Positions 39,092 to 48,417 of a DNA stretch of 64,000 bases are shown here, piece after piece. The stretch spans positions 62,001 to 126,000 of the forward strand of contig NZ_JASCQP010000045.1 in assembly GCF_030010555.1 (NCBI RefSeq). The letters run 5' to 3'. The number at the start of each line of letters is the position of its first letter. The first letter of the stretch is position 1. The notes below the pieces were generated by a model. The model saw only the letters and a list, made by a program, of their open reading frames with translations. It was not told the origin of the DNA and searched no databases. This DNA comes from Halomonas rhizosphaerae. GTDB taxonomy: Bacteria > Pseudomonadota > Gammaproteobacteria > Pseudomonadales > Halomonadaceae. The position numbers and the translations under genes are program-made.

Positions 39092-39643
39092 ATGCCCATG
39101 CTGAAGCAGTTGCGTCAGGATCATGCCAACATGGCGCGCATGTTGCACGTCCTGCAGCTCAAGCAGAAGTCCCTGGCGTGCGGCGAGCGTCCCAACTTCC
39201 AGCTGGTCCGGGAGGTCGTCGATTACATCCTCGACTATCAGGAAGGCTTCACCCAGCCTCTCGAGAAGGTCTGTACCGAGCGCCTCAAGGAACTGGATCC
39301 CTCCAGCGCCGAGGTCACCGAGCGCCTGTCCCGGGACTATCGGGCGCTGCAGTCCCGGCTAAAGCGGCTGTCCAACGACCTCGATATGATCCTGATGGAT
39401 GCCGTGGTGCCCATGGATCGCTTCGCCGAGGACCTCAAGGCCTATCTGGAGAGTCACCGTGCCTACCTGCGTGACGAGCGTGAGCTGCTGTTCCCGCTGA
39501 TCCGTGAGAACTTCAACGACCAGGATCTCGAGGCCCTCGCGGCGGCGCTCCCCGAGGGCGCCCAGGCGCAGCTCGAGCGGCTGCAGGAGGCCTACCCCGA
39601 GCTCTACGCCGAGCTGAGAGATGCCCCCGAGCCGATGACCTGA
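39092..39643 (+). CDS. Hemerythrin-like domain protein, metal site degenerate
   Basis: This 183-residue all-helical protein fits the hemerythrin/HHE cation-binding family. It starts LRQDHANMARMLHVLQ, where the first histidines of the four-helix bundle belong, and later has YLESHRAYLRDERELLFPLI, the H-x-x-x-E motif. The usual second-helix motif (F-HHPKEE) is replaced by GFTQPLEKVCTERL with no histidine, so a normal di-iron site cannot form from these residues. It could bind one metal, or none. The ATG has a GAGGAG site. It sits alone between rarA (divergent) and murI. Confidence 0.75.
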   Translation: MPMLKQLRQDHANMARMLHVLQLKQKSLACGERPNFQLVREVVDYILDYQEGFTQPLEKVCTERLKELDPSSAEVTERLSRDYRALQSRLKRLSNDLDMILMDAVVPMDRFAEDLKAYLESHRAYLRDERELLFPLIRENFNDQDLEALAAALPEGAQAQLERLQEAYPELYAELRDAPEPMT

Positions 39644-39798
39644 CCGCATAGGGCCGGCGTTTCGGCTCGACCCCGGGTCTGGGGTAGAATGGCCGGCATT
39701 CTCAGCGGCCAATTGTTCGTCATGCCCAACCTGTCCCTCTTCGCCCTGCCATCGTCCTGCTCGCGTCACCCGGCCCTGCGGCGTCGGGGGTCAGGGTG

Positions 39799-40575
39799 AT
39801 GGCCGGTCCGATCCTGGTCTTCGATTCCGGCGTCGGCGGGCTGTCGGTGGTCCAGGCGCTGCGCCGGCGCCTGCCCGAGGCCGCCCTGGCCTATGCCTGC
39901 GACAATGCCATGCTGCCCTATGGCCAGCGCGAGGACGCCTGGCTGGTGCCGCGCATCCGGGCCGTCTGCGAGGCCGCCGTGGCGGCCAGCGGCTGCAGCG
40001 CCCTGGTGGTGGCCTGCAATACCGCCAGCACCCTGGCGCTTGACGCCCTGCGCACGTGCCTGGCGATTCCCGTGGTCGGCACCGTGCCCGCCATCAAGCC
40101 GGCGGCTCAGATGAGCCGGACGCGCCATCTCGGGCTGCTGGCGACCAGTGCCACGGTATCACGGCCCTACACCCGGCAGCTGATCCAGGATTTCGCCGCC
40201 GACTGCAGGGTGACCCGGGTCGCCGCGGACGCCCTGGTCACCGAGGCGGAGCGCCTGGTGGCCGGGGAGCTTCCCGACCGGGCGACCCTGCGCCAGGCCC
40301 TGTCCCCGCTGTGGAAGGATCCGGAACTGGATACCGTGGTGCTCGGCTGCACCCACTTCCCGCTGCTGGCCTCGTGGCTGGTCGAGGAGGCGCCGCGGCA
40401 GGTGACCTGGATCGACTCCGGCGAGGCCATCGCCCGGCGGGTGGCCCAGGTGGTGACGGCTCTCGCCCCTCGCCAGGGCAGCGAGCCGAGTTTCATCACC
40501 GCCCCCGACGAACGCCTGGGCAGGGGACTGGCCACCTTCGGCTTCGCCCCGCCGAGGCTGCTGCATCCCGCCTGA
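39799..40575 (+). CDS. murI: Glutamate racemase
   Basis: This 258-residue enzyme converts L- to D-glutamate for peptidoglycan. The two catalytic cysteines are present as Cys73 in VVACNTASTLALDAL and Cys184 in VVLGCTHFPLL. The N-terminal VFDSGVGGLSVVQAL carries Asp9 and Ser10, which bind substrate, and MLPYGQRE is conserved. The ATG at 39799 follows a GTG one codon earlier; either may serve. The ribosome site is weak. trmA begins 64 bases later, and the two may be co-transcribed. Confidence 0.95.
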   Translation: MAGPILVFDSGVGGLSVVQALRRRLPEAALAYACDNAMLPYGQREDAWLVPRIRAVCEAAVAASGCSALVVACNTASTLALDALRTCLAIPVVGTVPAIKPAAQMSRTRHLGLLATSATVSRPYTRQLIQDFAADCRVTRVAADALVTEAERLVAGELPDRATLRQALSPLWKDPELDTVVLGCTHFPLLASWLVEEAPRQVTWIDSGEAIARRVAQVVTALAPRQGSEPSFITAPDERLGRGLATFGFAPPRLLHPA

Positions 40576-40639
40576 GCCGAGCGAGTGTCGGCATCACCGT
40601 AACCCCCTCAATCTTGCCATCTTCATCCCAGGAGCCGCC

Positions 40640-41746
40640 GTGGCCATTCCCGTCGTCGACCCCGCCCGCTATGACCAGCAGCTCGAGGCCAAGCGCGAGC
40701 GCATCACCCGTGACTTCGCCCGCTTCGCGCCGCCGATGCTCGAGGTGTTTCCCTCGCCGCCGAGTCACTATCGCCAGCGCTGCGAATTCCGCCTCTGGCA
40801 CGAGGGGGATGACCTCTTCTATGCCATGTTCGAGGTGGACCCCGAGGATCCGAAACGCAAGACGGTGATCCGCCTGGACGACTACCCGGTGGCCAGCCGG
40901 CAGATCAACGACCTCATGCCGCGGCTGCTCGATGCCATCCGCGACAACGACCTGCTGCGCCGCCGGCTGTTCCAGATCGAGTTCCTCACCACCCTCTCCG
41001 GCGAGGCGCTGGTCACCCTGATCTACCATCGCCGGCTCGACGAGGCCTGGGAGGCCGAGGCCCGGGCCCTCCAGCAGGCACTGGGCATCATGGTCATCGG
41101 CCGCGCCCGCAAGCAGCGGCTGGTGCTGGCACGTGACCATGTGTGGGAGCACCTGGCGGTGGACGGCGACGACCTGGTCTACCAGCAGGTGGAGAACAGC
41201 TTCACCCAGCCCAATGCCGAGATCTGCCGCGCGATGCTGGCCTGGGCCCGGGATGTCACCCGCGGCAGCCAGGACGGTGACCTGGTGGAGCTCTACTGCG
41301 GCAACGGCAACTTCACCGTGGCGCTGGCCGGCAACTTCCGGCGGGTACTGGCCACCGAGATCTCGCGCACCTCGGTGGCCAGTGCCCGGGTCAATCTGGA
41401 GGCCAACGGCATCGGCAACGCCGAGGTCGGCCGCATGTCCGCCGAGGAGTTCTCCCAGGCCCTGCAGGGCGAGAAGGGTGGGCGTCGGGTGACCGAGATG
41501 GCCCTCGACGACTACGCGTTCTCCACGGTGCTGGTCGACCCGCCCCGGGCGGGGCTTGATGAGGAAAGCTGCCGGCAGCTCAGCGACTATGCGCGTATCG
41601 TCTATATTTCATGCAACCCCGAGACCCTGGCCGACAACCTAGAGACGCTGACCCGCACCCACGACGTCCGGCGTTTCGCGCTCTTCGACCAGTTTCCCTG
41701 GACGCACCACTGTGAATGCGGGGTCCTGCTGGAGCGACGTGACTGA
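40640..41746 (+). CDS. trmA: tRNA (uracil-54-C5)-methyltransferase TrmA
   Basis: This 368-residue SAM-dependent enzyme makes ribothymidine 54 in the T-loop of tRNA. It lacks the TRAM domain and iron-sulfur cysteines of RlmD/RlmC, as TrmA does. The N-terminal SHYRQRCEFRLWHEGDDLFYAMF and FTQPNAEICRAML precede the SAM motif LVELYCGNGNFTVALAGNF. VLVDPPRAGLD and the nucleophile in VYISCNPETLADNL follow, and the C-terminus FDQFPWTHHCECGVLLER is typical. The start is GTG with CAGGAG seven bases ahead. Length equals E. coli TrmA (366). Confidence 0.96.
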   Translation: MAIPVVDPARYDQQLEAKRERITRDFARFAPPMLEVFPSPPSHYRQRCEFRLWHEGDDLFYAMFEVDPEDPKRKTVIRLDDYPVASRQINDLMPRLLDAIRDNDLLRRRLFQIEFLTTLSGEALVTLIYHRRLDEAWEAEARALQQALGIMVIGRARKQRLVLARDHVWEHLAVDGDDLVYQQVENSFTQPNAEICRAMLAWARDVTRGSQDGDLVELYCGNGNFTVALAGNFRRVLATEISRTSVASARVNLEANGIGNAEVGRMSAEEFSQALQGEKGGRRVTEMALDDYAFSTVLVDPPRAGLDEESCRQLSDYARIVYISCNPETLADNLETLTRTHDVRRFALFDQFPWTHHCECGVLLERRD

Positions 41747-41866
41747 GGGGTACGGACCGACGTGGCCGGCTCGATGTCAAGCGGCGATGCGCAACCGACA
41801 TGCTCCATGAGCGAAGGGGCATGTGGCTGGGGTGGGCTCGGGAAGTGACGTAAGCTGGAAGGCGAT

Positions 41867-41916
41867 GCGGCCAGGAGGCCGCCACGTCAAGTTCTCCCGG
41901 CCGCCTTCGGCGGCCG
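41867..41916 (+). promoter_or_regulatory. Two GC-rich hairpins in the leader of the glutamate dehydrogenase gene
   Basis: GCGGCC-AGGA-GGCCGC (41867-41882) and CGGCCGCC-TTC-GGCGGCCG (41898-41916) lie within 70 bases of the dehydrogenase ATG. Neither is followed by T residues, so they are poor terminators. A role in leader RNA folding, or in stopping trmA transcripts, is possible. Confidence 0.4.
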
Positions 41917-41935
41917 CAGGCAGCCGAGGTGATGG

Positions 41936-44900
41936 ATGCAACACGTCGCACACGAGGAGACCCGCCAGGATCTGCTCAAGCAACTCGAGGAGCGGCTGCA
42001 AGGCCGTCTGGACGAGGACAAGGCCGCCCAGGTCGGGGCCTTCGCCCGCCACTTCTATGCCACGGTACCGCTCGATGACCTGGCCGACCGCCGTCTCGAC
42101 GACATCTATGGCGCCACCCTCTCCGTGTGGCACTTCCTGCAGCAGTTCGATCCTGCCGACCCCAAGGTGCGGGTGTTCAATCCCGACTTCGAGCAGCATG
42201 GCTGGCAGTCCACCCACACCTTCATCGCCGTGCTCCATGAGGACATGCCCTTCCTGGTCGACTCGGTACGCATCGAGCTCAACCGACGCGGCATGACCGT
42301 CCATGCCATCCACAATGCGGTGCTGGCGACGGAGCGCGATGGCCAGCACCGGCTCATGCGGGTCACCCCGACGCGGCAGGCCGACGCCCCGCAGGGCCGG
42401 GAATCGCTGATCGCCATCGAGGTCGACCGCCATTCGGACCCGACGCTGCTCGAGGACATCGAGGCGAGCCTGCAGGAGGTGCTGCGCGACGTGCGCACCG
42501 CGGTGGCCGACTTCGAGCCGATGCGCGAGCAGGCCCGGGCGGCCGTCGCCGAGCTCAAGGCCTCGCGCCCGGAGCAGATCGATGCCGCCGACCATGAGGA
42601 GGCCATCACCTTCCTCGAGTGGCTGCTGCATGACAACTTCACCTTCCTGGGTTACGACGAGTATGTCGTCCACGAAGCCGAGGGGCGGCAGCGCCTCGAT
42701 CGGGTCGACGAGAGCAAGCTGGGCGTGTTCCGCCTCGACCAGCCCCGTTACCAGGAGCGTATCCGCACCGACCAGGGTGTCGAGGGGGACCACTACGTGC
42801 TGGTCCCCCAACTGCTCTCGTTCGCCAAGAGCGCCCACCATGCGCGCATCCATCGCCCGACCTATCCCGACTACATCTCGATCGACCGCTATGATGACCA
42901 GGGGCGGGTCATCGGCGAGCGGCGCTTCCTCGGTCTTTACACCGCCACCGTCTACAACGAGTCGCCGCGCAACGTGCCGATCCTGCGCCGCAAGATCAAG
43001 ACGGTGATGGACAAGTCCGGCTTCAATCCCAAGGGCCACAACGGCAAGCACCTGCTGCATATCCTCGAGGTCTATCCCCGCGATGATCTCTTCCAGATCG
43101 ATACCGACGAGCTGACCCAGACGGCCCTGGGCATCCTCGACATGCGCGAGCGGCGTCGGGTGCGGCTGTTCATCCGCGAGGACCGCTCCGGCAAGTTCTA
43201 CTCCTGCCTGGCCTTCGTGCCGCGCGACGTCTTCTCCACCGAGCTGCGTCTGCGCATCCAGGACATGCTCTGCGAGGAGCTCGACGCCACCTTCGGCGAC
43301 TTCAACACCTACCTCTCTGAGTCGGTGCTGGCCCGCATCCAGTTCATCCTGCGCTTCACGGGGGATCAGCCGGCGGACTACGACCTGCGGCGGCTGGAAG
43401 CCAAGCTGGCGACGCTGGCCCGCAACTGGCGCGACGACCTCCAGGGCGCCGCCATCGAGGGGTTCGGCGAGGAGCAGGCCAACCTGCTGATGGACCGCTT
43501 CCGCGATGCCTTCCCCGCCAGCTATCGCGACGACTTCTCTGCACGCACCGCGGTCTACGATCTGCAGCACATCAGCGAACTGGATGATGGCTGTCCGCTG
43601 GCGCTCTCCCTCTACCGACTGGTCGAGGAGGAGGGCAGCGGGGTCAACCTCAAGCTGTTCCACCGTGACCAGCCCATCCCGCTCTCCGACGTGTTGCCAA
43701 TGATGGAGAACCTGGGTCTCAGGGTGATCGGCGAGCGCCCCTACGAGCTGGAGGCGCGGGATGCCAGCTACTGGATCCACGACTTCGACCTGGAGCACCA
43801 CACCAGTACCGAGGTAAACCTGCAGGAGATGCGCGGGCCTTTCGTCGAGGCCTTCCAGCGTATCTGGAACGGGGACGCCGACAACGACCCCTTCAACCGG
43901 CTGATCATCGGCGCCAACCTGGACTGGCGCGAGGTGGCCATGCTGCGGGGCTATGCCCGCTACCTCAAGCAGATCCGCTTTGGTGTCTCCCAGGGCTACA
44001 TGGCCACCACCCTGGTCAACCATCCGGAGATCACTCGCGAGTTGGTGACGCTCTTCGAGCTGCGCTTCGATCCGGCCGAACGTCCGCCGGAAGGCGAGAT
44101 CGAGGCCTGCACGACACGCATCATCCGTCTGCTCGACGATGTCGCCAGCCTCAACGATGACCAGCTGCTGCGCCGCTTCATGGAGCTGATCCAGGCAACC
44201 CAGCGCACCAACTACTACCAGAAGAGTGACGATGGCCGTCACAAGGACTACATGTCCTTCAAGATGGAGCCTTCCCGGGTCACCGGCATGCCCAAGCCGC
44301 GGCCGGCCTACGAGATCTTCGTCTGCTCGCCGCGCCTGGAAGGGGTGCACCTGCGCGGTGGCAAGGTCGCGCGGGGCGGGTTGCGCTGGTCCGACCGCTT
44401 CGAGGACTTCCGTACCGAGGTGCTCGGCCTGGTCAAGGCGCAGCAGGTCAAGAACGCGGTGATCGTGCCGGTGGGTGCCAAGGGCGGCTTCATCTGCAAG
44501 CGCCTTCCCGAGGGCGGGGACCGCGACGCCATCCAGCAGGAGGGCATTGCCTGCTACAAGACCTTCATCCGCGCCCTGCTCGACGTCACTGACAACCGCG
44601 TGGGGGGCGAGATCGTGCCGCCTCGGGATGTGGTGCGCCACGACGACGACGACGCCTACCTGGTGGTGGCCGCCGACAAGGGCACCGCGACCTTCTCCGA
44701 CATCGCCAACGAGATCTCGGCCGAGTACGGCCACTGGCTGGGCGATGCCTTCGCCTCGGGCGGGGCCAACGGCTACGACCACAAGAAGATGGGCATCACC
44801 GCCAAGGGCGCCTGGGAATCGGTCAAGCGCCACTTCCGCGGCCTGGGGCTGAACACCCAGCAGGACGAGTTCACGGTGCTCGGCATCGGTGACATGGCGG

Positions 44901-46777
44901 GCGACGTTTTCGGCAACGGCATGCTGCTCTCCGACAGGATCCGCCTGGTGGGAGCCTTCAACCACCTGCATATCTTCGTCGACCCGACCCCGGACGTGGC
45001 GGCGAGCTTCGCCGAGCGCCAGCGTCTGTTCGCCCTGCCGCGCTCCAGCTGGGAGGACTACAACGCCGAGCTGATCTCCGAGGGCGGCGGGGTGTTCAAG
45101 CGCTCGGCCAAGACCGTCCCCATCTCCAAGCAGATGAAGGCGCTGTTCGGCATAAAGGAGGACAAGCTCGCCCCTAACGAGCTGATCCGCGCCATGCTCA
45201 AGTCACGGGTCGACCTGCTGTGGAACGGCGGCATCGGCACCTACGTCAAGAGCAGTGAGGAGACCGACGCCCAGGTGGGGGACAAGGCCAACGACGGCCT
45301 GCGCATCGATGGCCGCGAGCTGCAGTGTCGCGTCATCGGCGAGGGCGGCAACCTCGGCCTCACCCAGCGCGGGCGCATGGAAGCGGCCGCCCAGGGCGTA
45401 CGGGTCACCACCGACTTCATTGACAATGCCGGCGGGGTCAACTGCTCCGACCATGAGGTCAACATCAAGATCCTCATCGACGAGGTAGTCAAGCGTGGCG
45501 ACATGACCGAGAAGCAGCGCAACCAGCTGCTCGCCGACATGACCGGCGAGGTCTCGGACCTGGTGCTGCTGGACAACTATCGCCAGACCCAGGCGCTGGA
45601 TCTCGCCGAGCTCCTCTCCCGGCAGGGCATCGGGCCCTTCCGGCGCTTCATCAGTGAGCTGGAGGCCGCCGGCCAGATCGACCGCGAGCTGGAGTTCCTG
45701 CCCGACGACGAGGTGCTCAAGGAGCGCGCCGCCAACGAGCAGGGGATGTTGCTGCCGGAGCTTTCGGTGCTGATTTCCTACGCCAAGAGCGTGCTCAAGG
45801 GCGACCTGATCGTCTCGGACGTGCCCGACGACCCGACCATCGTCAAGTTCGTCGAGCGGATCTTTCCCGGGGTGCTGGTCGAGCGCTACAAGGAGGAGAT
45901 GTACGACCACCGCCTGAAGCGCGAGATCGTCGCCACCCAGGTGGCCAACGACCTAGTCGACCACATGGGCATCGTCTTCGTGCGCCGGCTGATCGACTCC
46001 ACCGGCGCCGACCGTGCCACCATCGCCCGCTCCTATGTGGTGGCGCGCGACAGCTTCCAGTTGCCGCGCCTGTGGGAGCAGATCGAGGCGCTGGACAACC
46101 GGGTGCCGAGCGCGGTGCAGTACGCCATGATGCTCGACCTAATGCGCATGCTGCGTCGTGCCACCCGCTGGTTCCTGCGCAACCGTACCGGCATGAGCAC
46201 GCGGGATGCCATCGACTTCTTCGCCCCGCGGCTGGCTCAGCTGCAGGAGAACATCGGCAAGCGCCTGCGCGGCGAGGAGCACGAGGCCTGGGAGTCCCGC
46301 CGCAACGAGCTCACGGAGGCCGGCGTGCCGGAGGCCCTGGCCTCTACCGTGGCAGCCGCCGGTAGCCTCTACGCGGCACTCGGCATCATCCAGGCGGCCC
46401 GCCAGACCAACGAGAAGCCCCAGCGTGTCGCCGAAGTGTACTACGAGATCGGCGATCGCCTGGAACTGCCGTGGATGATCCAGCAGATCACCGATCTCAA
46501 GGTGCGCGACAGCTGGCAGGCCCAGGCCCGCGAGACCTTCCGCGATGACATCGATCGCCAGCAGCTGGCGCTGACCACCAGCGTGCTGGGCATGGAAGGC
46601 GGCCCGCGCGACGCCGTGGAGCGGGTGGAGCAATGGCTCTCGCTCCACCAGGGCATGCACCGGCGCTGGTGCCGCCTGCTCGAGGAGGTGAGCAGCGGCA
46701 GCCATGGCGGTTTCCCGCTCTTCGCGGTGGCCGTGCGTGAGCTGGTCGACCTGGCCGAGAGCAATCGCGAGACCTGA
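41936..46777 (+). CDS. gdhB: NAD-specific glutamate dehydrogenase, large (180-kDa) type
   Basis: This 1613-residue enzyme oxidises glutamate to 2-oxoglutarate and ammonia with NAD+. It is of the giant L-GDH180 class found in Pseudomonas and Streptomyces. The long N-terminal regulatory part (residues 1-750) carries ACT-like segments, for example HEDMPFLVDSVRIELNRRG. The catalytic core has GGKVARGGLRWSDRFEDFRTE in pieces from residue 806, KNAVIVPVGAKGGF and the Rossmann motif GIGDMAGDVFGNGMLLS. A helical C-terminal domain follows. The ATG has GAGGTGATGG ahead. It links GABA/glutamate nitrogen to the TCA cycle. A very strong terminator follows. Confidence 0.96.
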   Translation: MQHVAHEETRQDLLKQLEERLQGRLDEDKAAQVGAFARHFYATVPLDDLADRRLDDIYGATLSVWHFLQQFDPADPKVRVFNPDFEQHGWQSTHTFIAVLHEDMPFLVDSVRIELNRRGMTVHAIHNAVLATERDGQHRLMRVTPTRQADAPQGRESLIAIEVDRHSDPTLLEDIEASLQEVLRDVRTAVADFEPMREQARAAVAELKASRPEQIDAADHEEAITFLEWLLHDNFTFLGYDEYVVHEAEGRQRLDRVDESKLGVFRLDQPRYQERIRTDQGVEGDHYVLVPQLLSFAKSAHHARIHRPTYPDYISIDRYDDQGRVIGERRFLGLYTATVYNESPRNVPILRRKIKTVMDKSGFNPKGHNGKHLLHILEVYPRDDLFQIDTDELTQTALGILDMRERRRVRLFIREDRSGKFYSCLAFVPRDVFSTELRLRIQDMLCEELDATFGDFNTYLSESVLARIQFILRFTGDQPADYDLRRLEAKLATLARNWRDDLQGAAIEGFGEEQANLLMDRFRDAFPASYRDDFSARTAVYDLQHISELDDGCPLALSLYRLVEEEGSGVNLKLFHRDQPIPLSDVLPMMENLGLRVIGERPYELEARDASYWIHDFDLEHHTSTEVNLQEMRGPFVEAFQRIWNGDADNDPFNRLIIGANLDWREVAMLRGYARYLKQIRFGVSQGYMATTLVNHPEITRELVTLFELRFDPAERPPEGEIEACTTRIIRLLDDVASLNDDQLLRRFMELIQATQRTNYYQKSDDGRHKDYMSFKMEPSRVTGMPKPRPAYEIFVCSPRLEGVHLRGGKVARGGLRWSDRFEDFRTEVLGLVKAQQVKNAVIVPVGAKGGFICKRLPEGGDRDAIQQEGIACYKTFIRALLDVTDNRVGGEIVPPRDVVRHDDDDAYLVVAADKGTATFSDIANEISAEYGHWLGDAFASGGANGYDHKKMGITAKGAWESVKRHFRGLGLNTQQDEFTVLGIGDMAGDVFGNGMLLSDRIRLVGAFNHLHIFVDPTPDVAASFAERQRLFALPRSSWEDYNAELISEGGGVFKRSAKTVPISKQMKALFGIKEDKLAPNELIRAMLKSRVDLLWNGGIGTYVKSSEETDAQVGDKANDGLRIDGRELQCRVIGEGGNLGLTQRGRMEAAAQGVRVTTDFIDNAGGVNCSDHEVNIKILIDEVVKRGDMTEKQRNQLLADMTGEVSDLVLLDNYRQTQALDLAELLSRQGIGPFRRFISELEAAGQIDRELEFLPDDEVLKERAANEQGMLLPELSVLISYAKSVLKGDLIVSDVPDDPTIVKFVERIFPGVLVERYKEEMYDHRLKREIVATQVANDLVDHMGIVFVRRLIDSTGADRATIARSYVVARDSFQLPRLWEQIEALDNRVPSAVQYAMMLDLMRMLRRATRWFLRNRTGMSTRDAIDFFAPRLAQLQENIGKRLRGEEHEAWESRRNELTEAGVPEALASTVAAAGSLYAALGIIQAARQTNEKPQRVAEVYYEIGDRLELPWMIQQITDLKVRDSWQAQARETFRDDIDRQQLALTTSVLGMEGGPRDAVERVEQWLSLHQGMHRRWCRLLEEVSSGSHGGFPLFAVAVRELVDLAESNRET

Positions 46778-46800
46778 CCGATCCGCCGTGCACATGGCCG

Positions 46801-46839
46801 TAAACACGATCCCCCGCCATCGGCGGGGGATCGTGTTTA
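46801..46839. terminator. Bidirectional terminator, 18-bp perfect stem
   Basis: Bases 46801-46818 and 46822-46839 are exact reverse complements with an ATC loop (core GATCCCCCGCC/GGCGGGGGATC, flanked by AAACAC/GTGTTT). It separates the convergent glutamate dehydrogenase and mgtE genes and has A/T tracts at both ends of the stem. Confidence 0.9.
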
Positions 46840-46862
46840 TGGTGGCTTGGGTGAGACAGCGG

Positions 46863-48215
46863 TCATAGCAGGAACAGCGTGGCCAGTCCCAGGAAGGCCA
46901 TGAAGCCCACCACGTCGGTCACCGTGGTCAGGATCACCGACCCCGAGAGGGCGGGATCGATGCCCGCGCGCTTGAGCATCAGCGGGATCACGATGCCGGC
47001 TATGCCGGCGGCCAGCATGTTGATCACCAGGGCGGCGGCGATGATGACGCCGATGGCGATGCTGCCGAACCAGAGCACCGCGAGCACGGCCACCACCAGC
47101 GACCAGAGCACGCCGTTAAGGGCGGCGATGCCGATCTCCTTGCGCAGCAGCCAGCTGCTGTTGGTGCGGCTGATCTGGCCCAGGGCCAGGCCGCGGATCG
47201 CCAGGGTCAGGGTCTGGCTGCCGGCGATGCCGCCCATGCTGGCGACGATGGGCATCAGCACCGCCAGCGCCACGATCTTGTCCAGGGCATCCTCGAAGCG
47301 GCCGATCACCCAGGCGGCCAGGAAGGCGGTGACCAGATTGATGCCGAGCCACACGGCGCGTCGCTTGGCGCTGGGCATCACCGGCGCGAAGAGGTCCTCC
47401 TCCTCGTCCAGGCCGGCCATGTTCATCAGCGCCTGCTCGGAGTTCTCGCGGATCACGTCGACGATGTCGTCGATGACGATGCGCCCGAGCAGCAGGCCGT
47501 CCTCGTCGACCACCGGCGCGGAGGCCAGGTCGTGGGTCTGGAAGAGGGTGGCCACCTCACGGGAATGCATGGTCACCTGGATGCTGTCCACCTCCTGGTC
47601 CATCAGGTCGGCGACGGCCATCTCGGGGTCGTTGGCGACCAGGCGGGCCAGCGGCAGCACCCCCACGAAGAAGCCATTGCGGTCGACCACCATCAGCGCA
47701 TGGGTGTTGTCGGGCACCGTCTCCTTCCAGCGAAGGAAGCGCTTGACCGTCTCCAGGCTGACGTCGGCGCGCACGGCGATGGTGTCGGTGCGCATCAGGC
47801 GACCGGCGCTGTCCTCCTCGAAGGAGAGGGTCTCCTGCAGCCGGCTGCGCTGCAGCTCGTCCATCGAGCGCAGCATGTCCTCGGCCACCTGCTGGGGCAG
47901 GTCTTCGAAGATCTCGGCGAGGTCCGTGGTGTCGAGGCCGGAAGTGGCGGCCACGATCTCGGCATGGTCCATGTCATCGAGCAGGGTGCTGCGCACCTCG
48001 TCGTGCACGTGAAGCAGGACCTCACCGTCGACCTCGCCCGGTACCCGTTCCCACAGCTTGATGCGCGCCGCCGGCGGCAGCGACTCCAGCAGCAGGGCGA
48101 CCTCCGCGGGCTCCAGGTCGGCCAGGACGTCGTCGACGGCATCGAGCCGCTCGTCGCCCAGCGCCCGGTGAATGCGCGAGAGGCGGTCCTCGAGGGTTTC
48201 GGTGGTATCGGCCAT
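46863..48215 (-). CDS. mgtE: Magnesium transporter MgtE
   Basis: This 450-residue magnesium channel has a cytoplasmic N-domain of helical MgtE repeats (residues 1-130: DVLADLEPAEVALLLESLP). Two CBS domains follow (about 135-255, with VGVLPLARLV and DEDGLLLGRIVIDDIVDVI). The five-helix membrane domain starts at about 285. In it, MPIVASMGGIAGSQTLTLAIRGLALG is the conserved pore helix region and ILTTVTDVVGFMAFLGLATL closes the protein. The ATG at 48215 has GGGAG six bases ahead. It is monocistronic. Magnesium sensing by the N and CBS domains is family knowledge. Confidence 0.95.
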   Translation of the reverse strand: MADTTETLEDRLSRIHRALGDERLDAVDDVLADLEPAEVALLLESLPPAARIKLWERVPGEVDGEVLLHVHDEVRSTLLDDMDHAEIVAATSGLDTTDLAEIFEDLPQQVAEDMLRSMDELQRSRLQETLSFEEDSAGRLMRTDTIAVRADVSLETVKRFLRWKETVPDNTHALMVVDRNGFFVGVLPLARLVANDPEMAVADLMDQEVDSIQVTMHSREVATLFQTHDLASAPVVDEDGLLLGRIVIDDIVDVIRENSEQALMNMAGLDEEEDLFAPVMPSAKRRAVWLGINLVTAFLAAWVIGRFEDALDKIVALAVLMPIVASMGGIAGSQTLTLAIRGLALGQISRTNSSWLLRKEIGIAALNGVLWSLVVAVLAVLWFGSIAIGVIIAAALVINMLAAGIAGIVIPLMLKRAGIDPALSGSVILTTVTDVVGFMAFLGLATLFLL

Positions 48216-48372
48216 ATGGGTCTCCCTGGCTTCGGCTGCACGGCCCATCCGGCCGTGATCGCAACGACGTTGCCCACAGTAGACCACAGAACGGCCCTTG
48301 ACGGTGCCGGCGCGGGACCCCGCGGCGGCGGCCGCATGGCAACGTGACGGCGTCGTTTCCCGTCCGCGGCAC

Positions 48373-48381
48373 TGCTATACT
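48373..48381 (+). promoter_or_regulatory. Extended -10 promoter of pyrD
   Basis: TGC-TATACT is an extended -10 element 37 bases ahead of the pyrD ATG. No clear -35 is seen, consistent with an extended -10 promoter. Confidence 0.45.
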
Positions 48382-48417
48382 CTGCCGCCCCGTCTACCAC
48401 CCTTGTCCGGAGTCGCC

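Noticed and set aside
41777..44971. Very long open frame antisense to the glutamate dehydrogenase gene
   Set aside because: High GC content leaves antisense frames open. The plus-strand frame is an intact known enzyme, while the antisense product is low-complexity Gly/Val/Asp/His-rich sequence with no recognisable domain.
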